Source: JBBROS01 sp965260935
GTDB taxonomy: Bacteria; Pseudomonadota; Alphaproteobacteria; Acetobacterales; Acetobacteraceae
Direction: 5' to 3'
DNA: 64,000 bases
Assembly: GCA_965260935.1 (NCBI GenBank)
Contig: CBDHCB010000003.1
Coordinates: forward strand, 1-64,000
Shown: piece by piece, positions 25,445-33,889 of the stretch
How positions within the stretch are numbered: position 1 is the first letter of the stretch
Layout: every line of letters begins with the position of its first letter
Notes under the pieces: model-generated
What the model was told of the DNA's origin: nothing
What the model saw: only the letters and a program-made list of their open reading frames with translations
The model's database searches: none
Translations under genes and position numbers: made by a program

Positions 25445-25794
25445 CAAAGGCACATGACCTCGGGCGCTTGCCGGGCACTGGTCCTCGCTCCGCGTCAACG
25501 CAATCTTAAGGATTGTCGGCGATACTTCCTTCGGCTCCGGCCCACATATCAGGGGTAAGATCGGTCTCCCCGCCCAAATCACTGAACCTGAAACTGAACC
25601 CGAAACATGCAGGGGACGGACCCCGTTGGCAGGCGCGCTGCCGATACGTCCGTGACGGCCGAGAGAGAACGGCGACCTACCCGCCCAGCCATCCGGTGAA
25701 CGCTGCTCCAAAGAAACGCCGCAGGAGACTGGCGCCGCGCCTGATAGAGGCGACTTGGCCAGGCGAAGGTTGACGCGACGGTGTTCCAAAACGT
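25445..25794. other. intergenic region without a supported gene
   Basis: A short plus-strand open frame (25513-25773) has composition typical of a chance frame in GC-rich DNA and no recognisable domain. I see no repeats or terminator. Confidence 0.4.
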
Positions 25795-26130
25795 TCACGC
25801 CAGTTCGCGGGCAACGCACGCGAGGCGCTTCAGCTCGTCAAGGGCCTGCACGACGCTTTGGAAGCGGCGCTCTCCAGGCAGGAATTTATCCTGGCGCATG
25901 CAGCTGACCCGTATGCCGGCCCCGTCCCGGTCGACGACGAAGGTCGTCCCGCCTTCGCTGCAGGCAACGACGGACGTGTCCCCGTCGTAGCTGTCGTGCC
26001 GCTCCACAAACCGCATCGTGGTCCAGCGCGAGGCCGCCGCCACCACGATCTCGGCTTGTGGTCCGGTCAGGCCGTCAATGCCCTGAACAGGGCTCCCGTT
26101 CTGAATGAGCTTGACGTCAACGTGACACAT
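25795..26130 (-). CDS. hypothetical protein
   Basis: 111 residues, start Met of CHVDVKLIQNGSPVQGIDGL, chosen because an AAAGGAG lies 8 nt upstream; a frame to 26187 adds 19 residues without a ribosome site. The sequence has alternating strands (AEIVVAAASRWTTMRFVERH, TTFVVDRDGAGIRVSCMR) and a C-terminal helix (RRFQSVVQALDELKRLACVA). No membrane segment is visible. The family is not recognised. It faces away from the defence operon at 26575. Confidence 0.6.
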   Translation of the reverse strand: MCHVDVKLIQNGSPVQGIDGLTGPQAEIVVAAASRWTTMRFVERHDSYDGDTSVVACSEGGTTFVVDRDGAGIRVSCMRQDKFLPGERRFQSVVQALDELKRLACVARELA

Positions 26131-26574
26131 TTTGTGTCTCCTTTGGTCGGCGTGCCGGTTCGGCACTGTTTGTCTGGGGTCAAGCATGGATCGCCAAAGG
26201 TTAACGAGCGGTTAAGATGGCGAGCGGACCGACATCACGAACGGGTGTTTGCCGCCGTGACCGCAAACCGACGCCGGCCGCTCAGGATAGGACAGGGCCG
26301 GATGGCCGCGTGACAAATGTTCCCGGCCCGTTCACACTTAGCGTTGCCTGCATGACAACCGACGCTGTGCCCTCTTTTAGGAGCGCATCACAAAACGAGG
26401 GCAACCGGCGCGGTGACGACGGGCGGGGGCGGCACGGGAAACGAGCCGTTCTAGGGCAGGTTCGAGATACGTGTTAATGCCGAGCAACGCACAAACGCGT
26501 AGGGGCGGAAAGCTCAACGGACCATAACTTTAGATGACACTAGGCCCGATCGCGGCTTTGCTATTGACCAGTTT
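26131..26574. other. upstream region of the defence operon
   Basis: No gene is supported in this 444-bp gap. It should contain the promoters of the minus-strand gene at 25795 and of the plus-strand operon at 26575. No clear Shine-Dalgarno precedes the ATG at 26575, so the first gene may be poorly initiated or leaderless. I do not see a clear operator. Confidence 0.4.
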
Positions 26575-29415
26575 ATGACCGCACTCACGCCGTATCATAG
26601 TCAGTATCTTGCGCATCGCCTTACTCTTGAGGGTACAACTGACGACGCTTTCGCAAAATCCCTTTCCTTGGCGCGGGTAGACCTCAACCCGCACCAGGTC
26701 GATGCTGCTTTATTCGCGCTTGCGTCGCCGATCTCAAAGGGCGTGATTCTCGCCGATGAGGTCGGCCTCGGCAAAACGATCGAGGCCAGTCTTGTCATTG
26801 CGCAGCGTTGGGCGGAGCACCGACGATGCATTCTGCTGATCGTTCCAGCGAGCTTACGGAAGCAATGGTCGCAGGAGTTGCAGGACAAGTTCTCTCTCCC
26901 AGCCGTTATCATCGAGGCCAAGTCCTACCGCGAGCAGGTCAAGGCCGGGCGACGCGAGCCGTTGGACAGCAAGGACCGGATCGTCATCACGTCCTACGAG
27001 TTCGCCGCACGCCGGGCCGACGACATCAAGCGCGTCAACTGGGATCTGATCGTCTTCGACGAGGCCCATCGGCTTCGAAACGTCTATCGTAAGGGAACGT
27101 CGGCACGGGCGAAGGCGCTGCGTGATGCGGTCCGCGGCCGGTTCAAGCTGTTGCTGACCGCGACCCCGCTTCAAAACTCGTTGATGGAGCTATACGGCCT
27201 TGCCTCCATCATCGACGAACGCCTCTTCGGCAACGAGGCAAGCTTTCGCACCCTCTATGGCGGCGCTGCTTCCAGCCCCGACAACCTGCTTATCCTCCGG
27301 CAACGGCTCAAGCCGGTCTGCCATCGCACGCTCCGGCGGACCGTCCAGGAAGCCGGGCTGATCAACTTCACTCGGCGTATCTCGGCGACGTTCCGGTTCG
27401 AGCCGAGCGATGACGAGTTCCGGCTCTACATGGGGCTATCTGCCTACTTGCAGCGAAAGGACACCATCGCGTTCGGCGGTCGACCGAATCAGCTTGTCAC
27501 CCTGATCGTGCGCAAAATTCTCGGCTCCTCCACCTTCGCCGTCGCCCAGACCTTGGCCAAGATCATCGAGCGCCTGGACCGCATCGAATTGCCAACACTG
27601 GACGACGTCGCCGATCTCGATTCTGCCGAGGAGGACGCCGAGGAGTGGGAGAGCGAGGAGGACGAGTGTAAGGCGGCTGCGCCGATCGACCCCGCGAAGC
27701 TGAAAGCGGAGGTCGAGGAGCTGACGGGCTACCGGGACCTGGCGCTTCGCATTCCCGTCAATGCCAAGGGCGAGAACCTCATCTTCAAACTGCCGGAGAT
27801 GCTGGAGCAGATCGTCGAGCGGGGCGGTGACCGCAAGGCCGTGATCTTCACCGAATCCGTTCGCACACAGGGCTATCTCGCCGAGCTGTTAGCCGCCCGC
27901 GACTATGCCGGCCAGATCGCCTTGTTGAATGGCTCCAACAAGGACGCTGAGAGCCAGGCCATCTATGCCGACTGGCTCGCCCGGCATCAGGGAACGGACG
28001 TCGTTTCCGGATCGCCCAGCTCGGATATGAAGGCGGCGATCGTCGATGCCTTCCGGCACCGCAAGTGCATCCTAATCGCGACCGAGTCCGGTGCCGAAGG
28101 CATTAACCTGCAATTCTGCTCGCTGCTGGTGAACTTCGATCTTCCTTGGAACCCTCAGCGTGTGGAGCAGCGGATCGGTCGCTGCCATCGCTACGGCCAG
28201 AAGATCGACGTGACTGTCGTGAATTTCATCAACGACAAGAACCAGGCCGAGCGGCGCATCTTCCAGCTTCTCGACCAGAAGTTCCGCCTGTTCGACGGCG
28301 TGTTCGGCGCCAGCGACGAGGTGCTCGGCGCGATTGAGAGCGGCGTCGATTTCGAGCGCCGGGTGCTGGAGATCGTGCAGTCCGCCCGCTCCGAGACCGA
28401 GATCACAGCGGCGTTCGACCGACTCCAAACGGACTTGCAGACGGACATCGACACCGCCGTGCTTGATGCCCGCAAGCGGCTTTTGGACCGGGTGGACGAG
28501 GATGTGGTGCGCCGGCTGAAGACCCGGAAGAGCACGCTTACCGATGTCATGAGCGCCTTTGAACAGCGATTGCTGATGGTTGCCAAGGCCGAGCTCCCGG
28601 GCGCTTGCTTTCACCCTGATGCACCCCGGCGGTTCGACCATGACGGTCGCACCTGGACGACGGAATGGCCTCTCGCTGACGAGCAGAACTGCCAGTTCTT
28701 CCGGCTCGCCGAGGGCAACTTGGCTACCCAGCTTGTGGACGCCGCGCGAGCACGCAGCCTGCCCCTGGCCACTCTTCGCTTCGACACCCAGGCCTACACC
28801 GGCGGCCGGCTCTCTGATGTGGAGGCCCTACGCGGACAGGCTGGGTGGCTGCGCGTCACCCGGCTGACCGTGAAGGCGGCCGGCGAGACGGCCACCCATC
28901 TTCTGCTGGCCGCAATCGCCGACGCCGGGCACCCCCTCCCCGAGGCGACGCTCGACCGACTGTTCCTCGTCTCCGGCACAACCCGCTTTGAACTGGGAGC
29001 CGAACCCCCGACCGAGGCGCTGGAGAAGGCGATCGGTGTGCTGCGGGATGAACGGCTTGCCGAGGCCGAGACCGCGAATGGCACCTGGATGGACCAGGAG
29101 ACCGGGAAGCTCGACGCCTATGCCGAGGACATGGAGCGGGCGGCCGACGCCGAGATCAGGTCATTGGAGGCTGAGGTTAAAGCGCGGCGGAAGGGGCTGC
29201 GCGTGCCTGGCAGCCTCACGGTCGCGGCTAAGGTCGAGGAGCAGCGGACGATCAAGAAGCTGGAGGGACGCAGGGACGAACTGATGCTTGCCCGATTCGA
29301 GCGGAAACGGGCATTGCAACGAGAGATCGAGGATATTCTCGACCAGGTGCAAGCGAGTTTGGCGATCGCGCCGACGATCGAGCCGGTGTTTACGATCCGT
29401 TGGGAGGTCGCGTGA
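26575..29415 (+). CDS. SNF2/RapA-type ATPase-helicase of a defence operon
   Basis: 946 residues. Superfamily 2 SNF2 motor: Walker A DEVGLGKTIEAS (residues 61-72), DEAH box FDEAHRLR (162-165), motif III LLLTATPLQN (about 192-201), and a helicase-C domain with VIFTESVRTQGYLAELL and GAEGINLQFCSLLVNFDLPW, then RVEQRIGRCHRYGQ. The C-terminus is charged coiled coil (EEQRTIKKLEGRRDELMLAR). No nuclease motif is seen. SNF2 motors of this type accompany DNA methyltransferases in defence operons (DrmD of DISARM is one). Its stop overlaps the methyltransferase start (GTGA), so both are translated together. It probably translocates on DNA to detect or remodel unmodified invader DNA; that is inference. Confidence 0.88.
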   Translation: MTALTPYHSQYLAHRLTLEGTTDDAFAKSLSLARVDLNPHQVDAALFALASPISKGVILADEVGLGKTIEASLVIAQRWAEHRRCILLIVPASLRKQWSQELQDKFSLPAVIIEAKSYREQVKAGRREPLDSKDRIVITSYEFAARRADDIKRVNWDLIVFDEAHRLRNVYRKGTSARAKALRDAVRGRFKLLLTATPLQNSLMELYGLASIIDERLFGNEASFRTLYGGAASSPDNLLILRQRLKPVCHRTLRRTVQEAGLINFTRRISATFRFEPSDDEFRLYMGLSAYLQRKDTIAFGGRPNQLVTLIVRKILGSSTFAVAQTLAKIIERLDRIELPTLDDVADLDSAEEDAEEWESEEDECKAAAPIDPAKLKAEVEELTGYRDLALRIPVNAKGENLIFKLPEMLEQIVERGGDRKAVIFTESVRTQGYLAELLAARDYAGQIALLNGSNKDAESQAIYADWLARHQGTDVVSGSPSSDMKAAIVDAFRHRKCILIATESGAEGINLQFCSLLVNFDLPWNPQRVEQRIGRCHRYGQKIDVTVVNFINDKNQAERRIFQLLDQKFRLFDGVFGASDEVLGAIESGVDFERRVLEIVQSARSETEITAAFDRLQTDLQTDIDTAVLDARKRLLDRVDEDVVRRLKTRKSTLTDVMSAFEQRLLMVAKAELPGACFHPDAPRRFDHDGRTWTTEWPLADEQNCQFFRLAEGNLATQLVDAARARSLPLATLRFDTQAYTGGRLSDVEALRGQAGWLRVTRLTVKAAGETATHLLLAAIADAGHPLPEATLDRLFLVSGTTRFELGAEPPTEALEKAIGVLRDERLAEAETANGTWMDQETGKLDAYAEDMERAADAEIRSLEAEVKARRKGLRVPGSLTVAAKVEEQRTIKKLEGRRDELMLARFERKRALQREIEDILDQVQASLAIAPTIEPVFTIRWEVA

Positions 29416-31115
29416 ACGGGAAGAAGCAGCGGTTGGAGCTGACGTGGATTGGTAAGGACGAGCGGCCGAAACTTGAGCCGCGAATCCTGCTAGAAGAGCC
29501 AGAGCGCGGATACGCCCGACGGATGAGCACGGCCGACGTGTTCGATAATCGGCTCATTCGCGGCGATAATCTCCTAGCTCTCAGGGCACTGGAGGGAGAG
29601 TTCGCCGGAGCGGTGAAATGCATATTTATTGATCCCCCGTACAACACGGGTAGTGCCTTCGAGCACTATGATGATGGCGTTGAGCACTCTCTCTGGCTGT
29701 CTCTGATGCGTGATCGACTTGAGATACTTCGCCGCCTTCTGACGGACGACGGTTCCATTTGGATCACGATTGATGACAACGAAGCGCATTATCTAAAAGT
29801 TTTGTGCGATGAGGTGTTTGGACGACGGCATTTTGTCGCCAATATTGTCTGGCAGAAAAGATATGCGAGGGACAACAACGCAGCTATCGGCAGCGCTCAC
29901 GACCACATACTCGTCTACGAAAAGACATATGACTCGTTCCGTAAAAGCCGGAACCGAGTCGAACTCGATGATAAGACAAGAGAACCGTATAAAAACCCCA
30001 ACAAAGACCCGAATGGGCCTTGGCAGTCTATCTCTTTCACTGGTGCAGGCTATCGCGCGAACATGATGTATCCGATCGTCGCTCCTGACGGGCGAGAGCA
30101 TCGACCCCCTGAAGGCCGTCACTGGGCTACGTTGGAGCCGGAATATTTAAGGCTGCAAGCGAATAACAGAATTTGGTTCGGTCAGGACGGTAAAGGAGTT
30201 CCAAGAGTAATCCGATATCTGTCGGAGGTAGAGGGGCTAGTCCCTTCGACTTGGTGGCCTCACGAGGAGGTCGGTCACAATGATGAAGCTAAGAAAGATG
30301 CTCACAACCTTCTTGGTAAGGAAAGCGTGTTCGAGACACCCAAGCCGGAGCGGCTTCTTAAACGCATTTTACACGTCGCTTCCAATCCTAGTGACTTAGT
30401 TCTCGACTCTTTCGCCGGCTCCGGCACTACCGGGGCAGTGGCGCATAAATTGGGCCGTCGCTGGATCATGGTGGAGCTTGGCGAGCATTGCGAAACCCAT
30501 ATCGTGCCACGCATGCGCAAGGTGATTGACGGCGAGGATAAGGGAGGAATTACAGAGAGTGTCGGATGGAAAGGTGGCGGCGGCTTTCGCTATTTTCGTC
30601 TAGCGCCCTCGCTTCTTGAGAAGGATCGATGGGGAAACTGGGTCATCGCTCGCAGCTATAACGCCGCGATGTTGGCCGAGGCTATGTGCAAGCACATGGG
30701 CTTCACCTACGCGCCCAGCCAGGACCCGGCGGAGTACTGGCGTCATGGCCACTCCAGCGAGCGCGACTTCATCTTCGTCACCACGGCCAACGTCACGCAC
30801 GACCAGCTCCGTGCCATTTCTGAGGATGTGGGACCGGAGCGGACGCTTCTGGTCTGCTGCAAAGCGTTCAACGCGCGTACTGATGCCTTTGAGAACCTGA
30901 CGGTCAAGAAAATCCCGCAGGCCGTGCTCTCCCGCTGCGAATGGGGCCGCGACGATTACAGCCTCCGCATCGCCGAGGCACCGCCTCCATCCGAGGATAC
31001 CGCGGGTTCGGCAATCCCAGAGGCGGTCCCGCCCAAGCGCGGACGGCGAGCCACGGCCACAAGTACGGAACCATCGCTGTTCTCGGCTGTGGACGCGAAG
31101 GGCGCAGGCAAGTGA
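29412..31115 (+). CDS. beta-class N6-adenine DNA methyltransferase (Mod-like)
   Basis: 567 residues from a GTG start at 29412 with GGGAGG 6 nt upstream, overlapping the helicase stop by 4 nt. Motif order is IV then I: IDPPYNTGSAFEHYDD (DPPY at about 74-77) and later DSFAGSGTTGAVAHKLGRRW (SAM-binding, near 333), as in beta-class methyltransferases and type III Mod subunits. The region between holds the target-recognition part (about 110-310). It should methylate adenine in a specific site to mark self DNA. The central part has visibly lower GC than neighbouring genes, suggesting a swapped recognition domain. It overlaps the Res gene by 4 nt. Confidence 0.92.
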   Translation: MNGKKQRLELTWIGKDERPKLEPRILLEEPERGYARRMSTADVFDNRLIRGDNLLALRALEGEFAGAVKCIFIDPPYNTGSAFEHYDDGVEHSLWLSLMRDRLEILRRLLTDDGSIWITIDDNEAHYLKVLCDEVFGRRHFVANIVWQKRYARDNNAAIGSAHDHILVYEKTYDSFRKSRNRVELDDKTREPYKNPNKDPNGPWQSISFTGAGYRANMMYPIVAPDGREHRPPEGRHWATLEPEYLRLQANNRIWFGQDGKGVPRVIRYLSEVEGLVPSTWWPHEEVGHNDEAKKDAHNLLGKESVFETPKPERLLKRILHVASNPSDLVLDSFAGSGTTGAVAHKLGRRWIMVELGEHCETHIVPRMRKVIDGEDKGGITESVGWKGGGGFRYFRLAPSLLEKDRWGNWVIARSYNAAMLAEAMCKHMGFTYAPSQDPAEYWRHGHSSERDFIFVTTANVTHDQLRAISEDVGPERTLLVCCKAFNARTDAFENLTVKKIPQAVLSRCEWGRDDYSLRIAEAPPPSEDTAGSAIPEAVPPKRGRRATATSTEPSLFSAVDAKGAGK

Positions 31116-33853
31116 CGGGCGATCGACTGCTGCGGCAGGTCAGTGCCCGGCTCTCCCTCCGCCGGCCGCAGGAGCAATCGCTCGGCATCCTCGCGGACGT
31201 GCTGGGCCGAACCACGCTGGCCAAGAACGCCGATCCCGCGGTGGCGCTCGCCGCGATCCAAGCCGTCTACCCGAGCGTGGCCGAGTTCGAGCGGGACTTT
31301 CCTTCGCTCTGCTTCGCGCTCGCGACGGGCGTGGGGAAGACCCGGCTCATGGGGGCGTTCATCGCCTACCTGACCCTGTCCGGCCGGTCCCGGCACTTCT
31401 TTGTCCTGGCCCCGAACACGACCATCTACGAGAAGCTAGTGGCCGATTTCTCGCCCACAGGCGCGAAATATGTGTTTAAGGGCATCGCCGAGTTCGCGGC
31501 GATCCCGCCGGTGCTGGTGACCGGCGAGACGTGGGACCAGGGCCGCGGCATCCGCGGTGCGGGCGGCGACCTGTTCGGCGGCGCCGCGATCATCAACATC
31601 TTCAACGTCGACAAGATCAACCGTGACGTGGGACGGATCAGGAAGCTGCACGAGTATCTCGGCGAGAGCTACTTCGAGTATCTCGCCGGCTTGCCCGACC
31701 TGGTGCTGCTGATGGACGAGGCGCACCGCTACCGAGCTAAGGCCGGCATGCGCGCCGTGGCCGAGTTGCGGCCCATACTCGGACTGGAGCTGACTGCCAC
31801 ACCCAAGAGCGTGGGCGCCGGGTCGCAGGAGTTTCGCAACGTCATCTTCCGCTACGGCCTGGCCGAGGCGATGGAAGACGGCTTCATCAAGGAGCCAGCA
31901 GTCGCTACGCGCAAGGACTTCGACCCCACTTCCGTTACAGCCGTCGAGCTGGAGCGAATCAAGCTGGAGGACTGCATCCACGCCCATGAGAACGTGAAAG
32001 TGGAGCTGGACCTATATGCCCGGCAATCCGGTCGGCCCTTGGTGCATCCCTTCATGCTGGTCGTGGCGCAGGACACCATCCACGCCGGCGAGCTGCGGCG
32101 GATGATTGAGGCCGACGATTTTTTCGGCGGGCGCTACCAGGGCCACGTGATCGAGGTTCACTCCGCGTTACGCGGCGAGGAGAACGACGAGGCCATGACA
32201 CGGCTGGTCTCCGTCGAGACGGACAGCGCCACGGAGATCGTGATCCACGTCAACAAGCTGAAGGAAGGCTGGGACGTCACTAACCTCTACACGATAGTTC
32301 CGCTCCGGGCCTCCGCGTCGGACATCCTGACTGAGCAGACTCTCGGCCGGGGGCTGCGCTTGCCCTATGGGATGCGCACGGGCGTGGACGCGGTCGATAC
32401 CCTCACCATCATCGCCCATGATCGCTTCGATGAGGTAATTCAGCGGGCGCGCGAGCCCGGCTCGCTTGTCCACAAGCAGGTGCTGATCGGCCCGGGCGGC
32501 GACATCCCGGCCGGAGGTGCGGAGGTGTTACAGGCGCCCTCCTATCTGGAGGCCGCAATCACCGGCCGTGCAGGCGGTATATCGGAGGAACAGGCGCCGG
32601 CCCCGCTCTTTGCTGGGCCGGCAGCCCAGGCTGCCGCGGCGGTGACGCTTACCGTCATCCGCCAGATGGAGCGCGAGCTGCCCAACCTTGGGGCGCTTAA
32701 TACCCCGGAGGTGCAAGCCCGCATCTCCGCCCGCGTTAGCGCCATTACGCAGCCTGTGCAGGGCGAGCTGACCGGCAGCGCCCCAGCTCCCGACGTGGCC
32801 AGCATCGTCGCCGCCGTGACGGCTCATGTTGCCGAGCAGACGATCGAGATTCCCGAGATCGTCGTGCTGCCGACGAGCAACGTGACGTTCCGGTTCGAAG
32901 ATTTCGATTTGGGTGGGCTGGAGCGTCTGAACTACCAGCCGCTTGCCAGCGAGATCACGTTGCATGAGCTGCGGACGGAGCACAGGCGGTCGATCGCCGT
33001 GGTGATGGCCGACCGCCGCCAGAAGCGGCCCGAGGACTACCTTATCAGCCACCTGATCGACGAAGACGCGATCGATTACGACACCACGGCCGACCTGCTC
33101 TATAAGCTGGCCGGCCAGGTCGTGGCGCGACTGCGTGCTTACTTGCATGACGAGGAGGACGTGGAGAATGTGCTTCTCGCCCATGGCAAGCCGCTGGCTG
33201 AGTTCGTCTTCCGGCAGATGATGCAGCACTACGCCGAGACGCCGACCCGCTACATCGGCCGCGTATCGCGCGGCTTCCAGCTCCTGAAGCCCGTGAATTT
33301 CAAGGTCAGCGACGCCAAAACGGTGCGGGACTTCCGACGCCCGGTCACGCCGCTAGCGGACACCAGGCGTCAGGTGTTCGGGGGTTTTAAGAAATGCGTG
33401 TTTCCCTATCAGGCGTTCCAATCCGACGACGAGCGGCGGTTTGCCGTGCTGATCGACCTTCATGAGGCCGGCGTGTCGCGTTGGGTAAAGCCGGGCACGG
33501 GCCAATTCCGAATCGAGTATCGCCGCGGCCAGTCCTACGAGCCAGACTTCGTGGTCGAGACCGCTACCGAGAAGCTGATTGTCGAGATTAAGGCGCTACG
33601 CGACATGGAGACGGAGACGGTGCAGGCGAAGAGTAAGGCCGTTGCCACCTGGGTTGGGTATGCAAACCGCCATGCGGCCGTGAATGGTGGGAAGCCATGG
33701 CGCTACTTGCTTGTTCCACACGATCGGATGACCGAGAGCGCAAGCCTGGCAGGGTTGGCCGCGTCGTTCAGTATCTCGGCCATTCAATCTGACGAAACCG
33801 ACGCGGAAGCCTCCTCCATGGCTCAGGCGCCGGCAGAAACCGTATCGGTGTGA
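31112..33853 (+). CDS. type III Res-like DEAD/DEAH helicase with C-terminal nuclease
   Basis: 913 residues from a GTG at 31112 that overlaps the methyltransferase stop (GTGA). Walker A ATGVGKTRLMG (71-81), DEAH LLMDEAHRYR (202-205), LELTATPKS, and helicase-C motifs HVNKLKEGWDVTNLYTIVPL and LTEQTLGRGLRLPYG. The C-terminus carries a PD-(D/E)XK nuclease: YEPDFVVETATEKLIVEIKA near residue 810 (PD...E-x-K). This is the Res architecture of type III restriction, which cuts DNA with a Mod partner after ATP-driven movement. Here its partner is the adjacent Mod-like gene. McrB follows after a 36-nt gap. Confidence 0.9.
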   Translation: MTGDRLLRQVSARLSLRRPQEQSLGILADVLGRTTLAKNADPAVALAAIQAVYPSVAEFERDFPSLCFALATGVGKTRLMGAFIAYLTLSGRSRHFFVLAPNTTIYEKLVADFSPTGAKYVFKGIAEFAAIPPVLVTGETWDQGRGIRGAGGDLFGGAAIINIFNVDKINRDVGRIRKLHEYLGESYFEYLAGLPDLVLLMDEAHRYRAKAGMRAVAELRPILGLELTATPKSVGAGSQEFRNVIFRYGLAEAMEDGFIKEPAVATRKDFDPTSVTAVELERIKLEDCIHAHENVKVELDLYARQSGRPLVHPFMLVVAQDTIHAGELRRMIEADDFFGGRYQGHVIEVHSALRGEENDEAMTRLVSVETDSATEIVIHVNKLKEGWDVTNLYTIVPLRASASDILTEQTLGRGLRLPYGMRTGVDAVDTLTIIAHDRFDEVIQRAREPGSLVHKQVLIGPGGDIPAGGAEVLQAPSYLEAAITGRAGGISEEQAPAPLFAGPAAQAAAAVTLTVIRQMERELPNLGALNTPEVQARISARVSAITQPVQGELTGSAPAPDVASIVAAVTAHVAEQTIEIPEIVVLPTSNVTFRFEDFDLGGLERLNYQPLASEITLHELRTEHRRSIAVVMADRRQKRPEDYLISHLIDEDAIDYDTTADLLYKLAGQVVARLRAYLHDEEDVENVLLAHGKPLAEFVFRQMMQHYAETPTRYIGRVSRGFQLLKPVNFKVSDAKTVRDFRRPVTPLADTRRQVFGGFKKCVFPYQAFQSDDERRFAVLIDLHEAGVSRWVKPGTGQFRIEYRRGQSYEPDFVVETATEKLIVEIKALRDMETETVQAKSKAVATWVGYANRHAAVNGGKPWRYLLVPHDRMTESASLAGLAASFSISAIQSDETDAEASSMAQAPAETVSV

Positions 33854-33889
33854 GTGGCGCCTTTCCACTTCCAGATGAGCTAACGCAAC

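Noticed and set aside
25513..25773. Small gene of 86 codons
   Set aside because: It has no ribosome site, no recognisable family and the composition of a chance frame.
26575..31115. A DISARM system based on the SNF2 plus methyltransferase pair
   Set aside because: No DrmA, DrmB or DrmC gene follows; the next genes are Res and McrBC-like, so only a partial resemblance is claimed.
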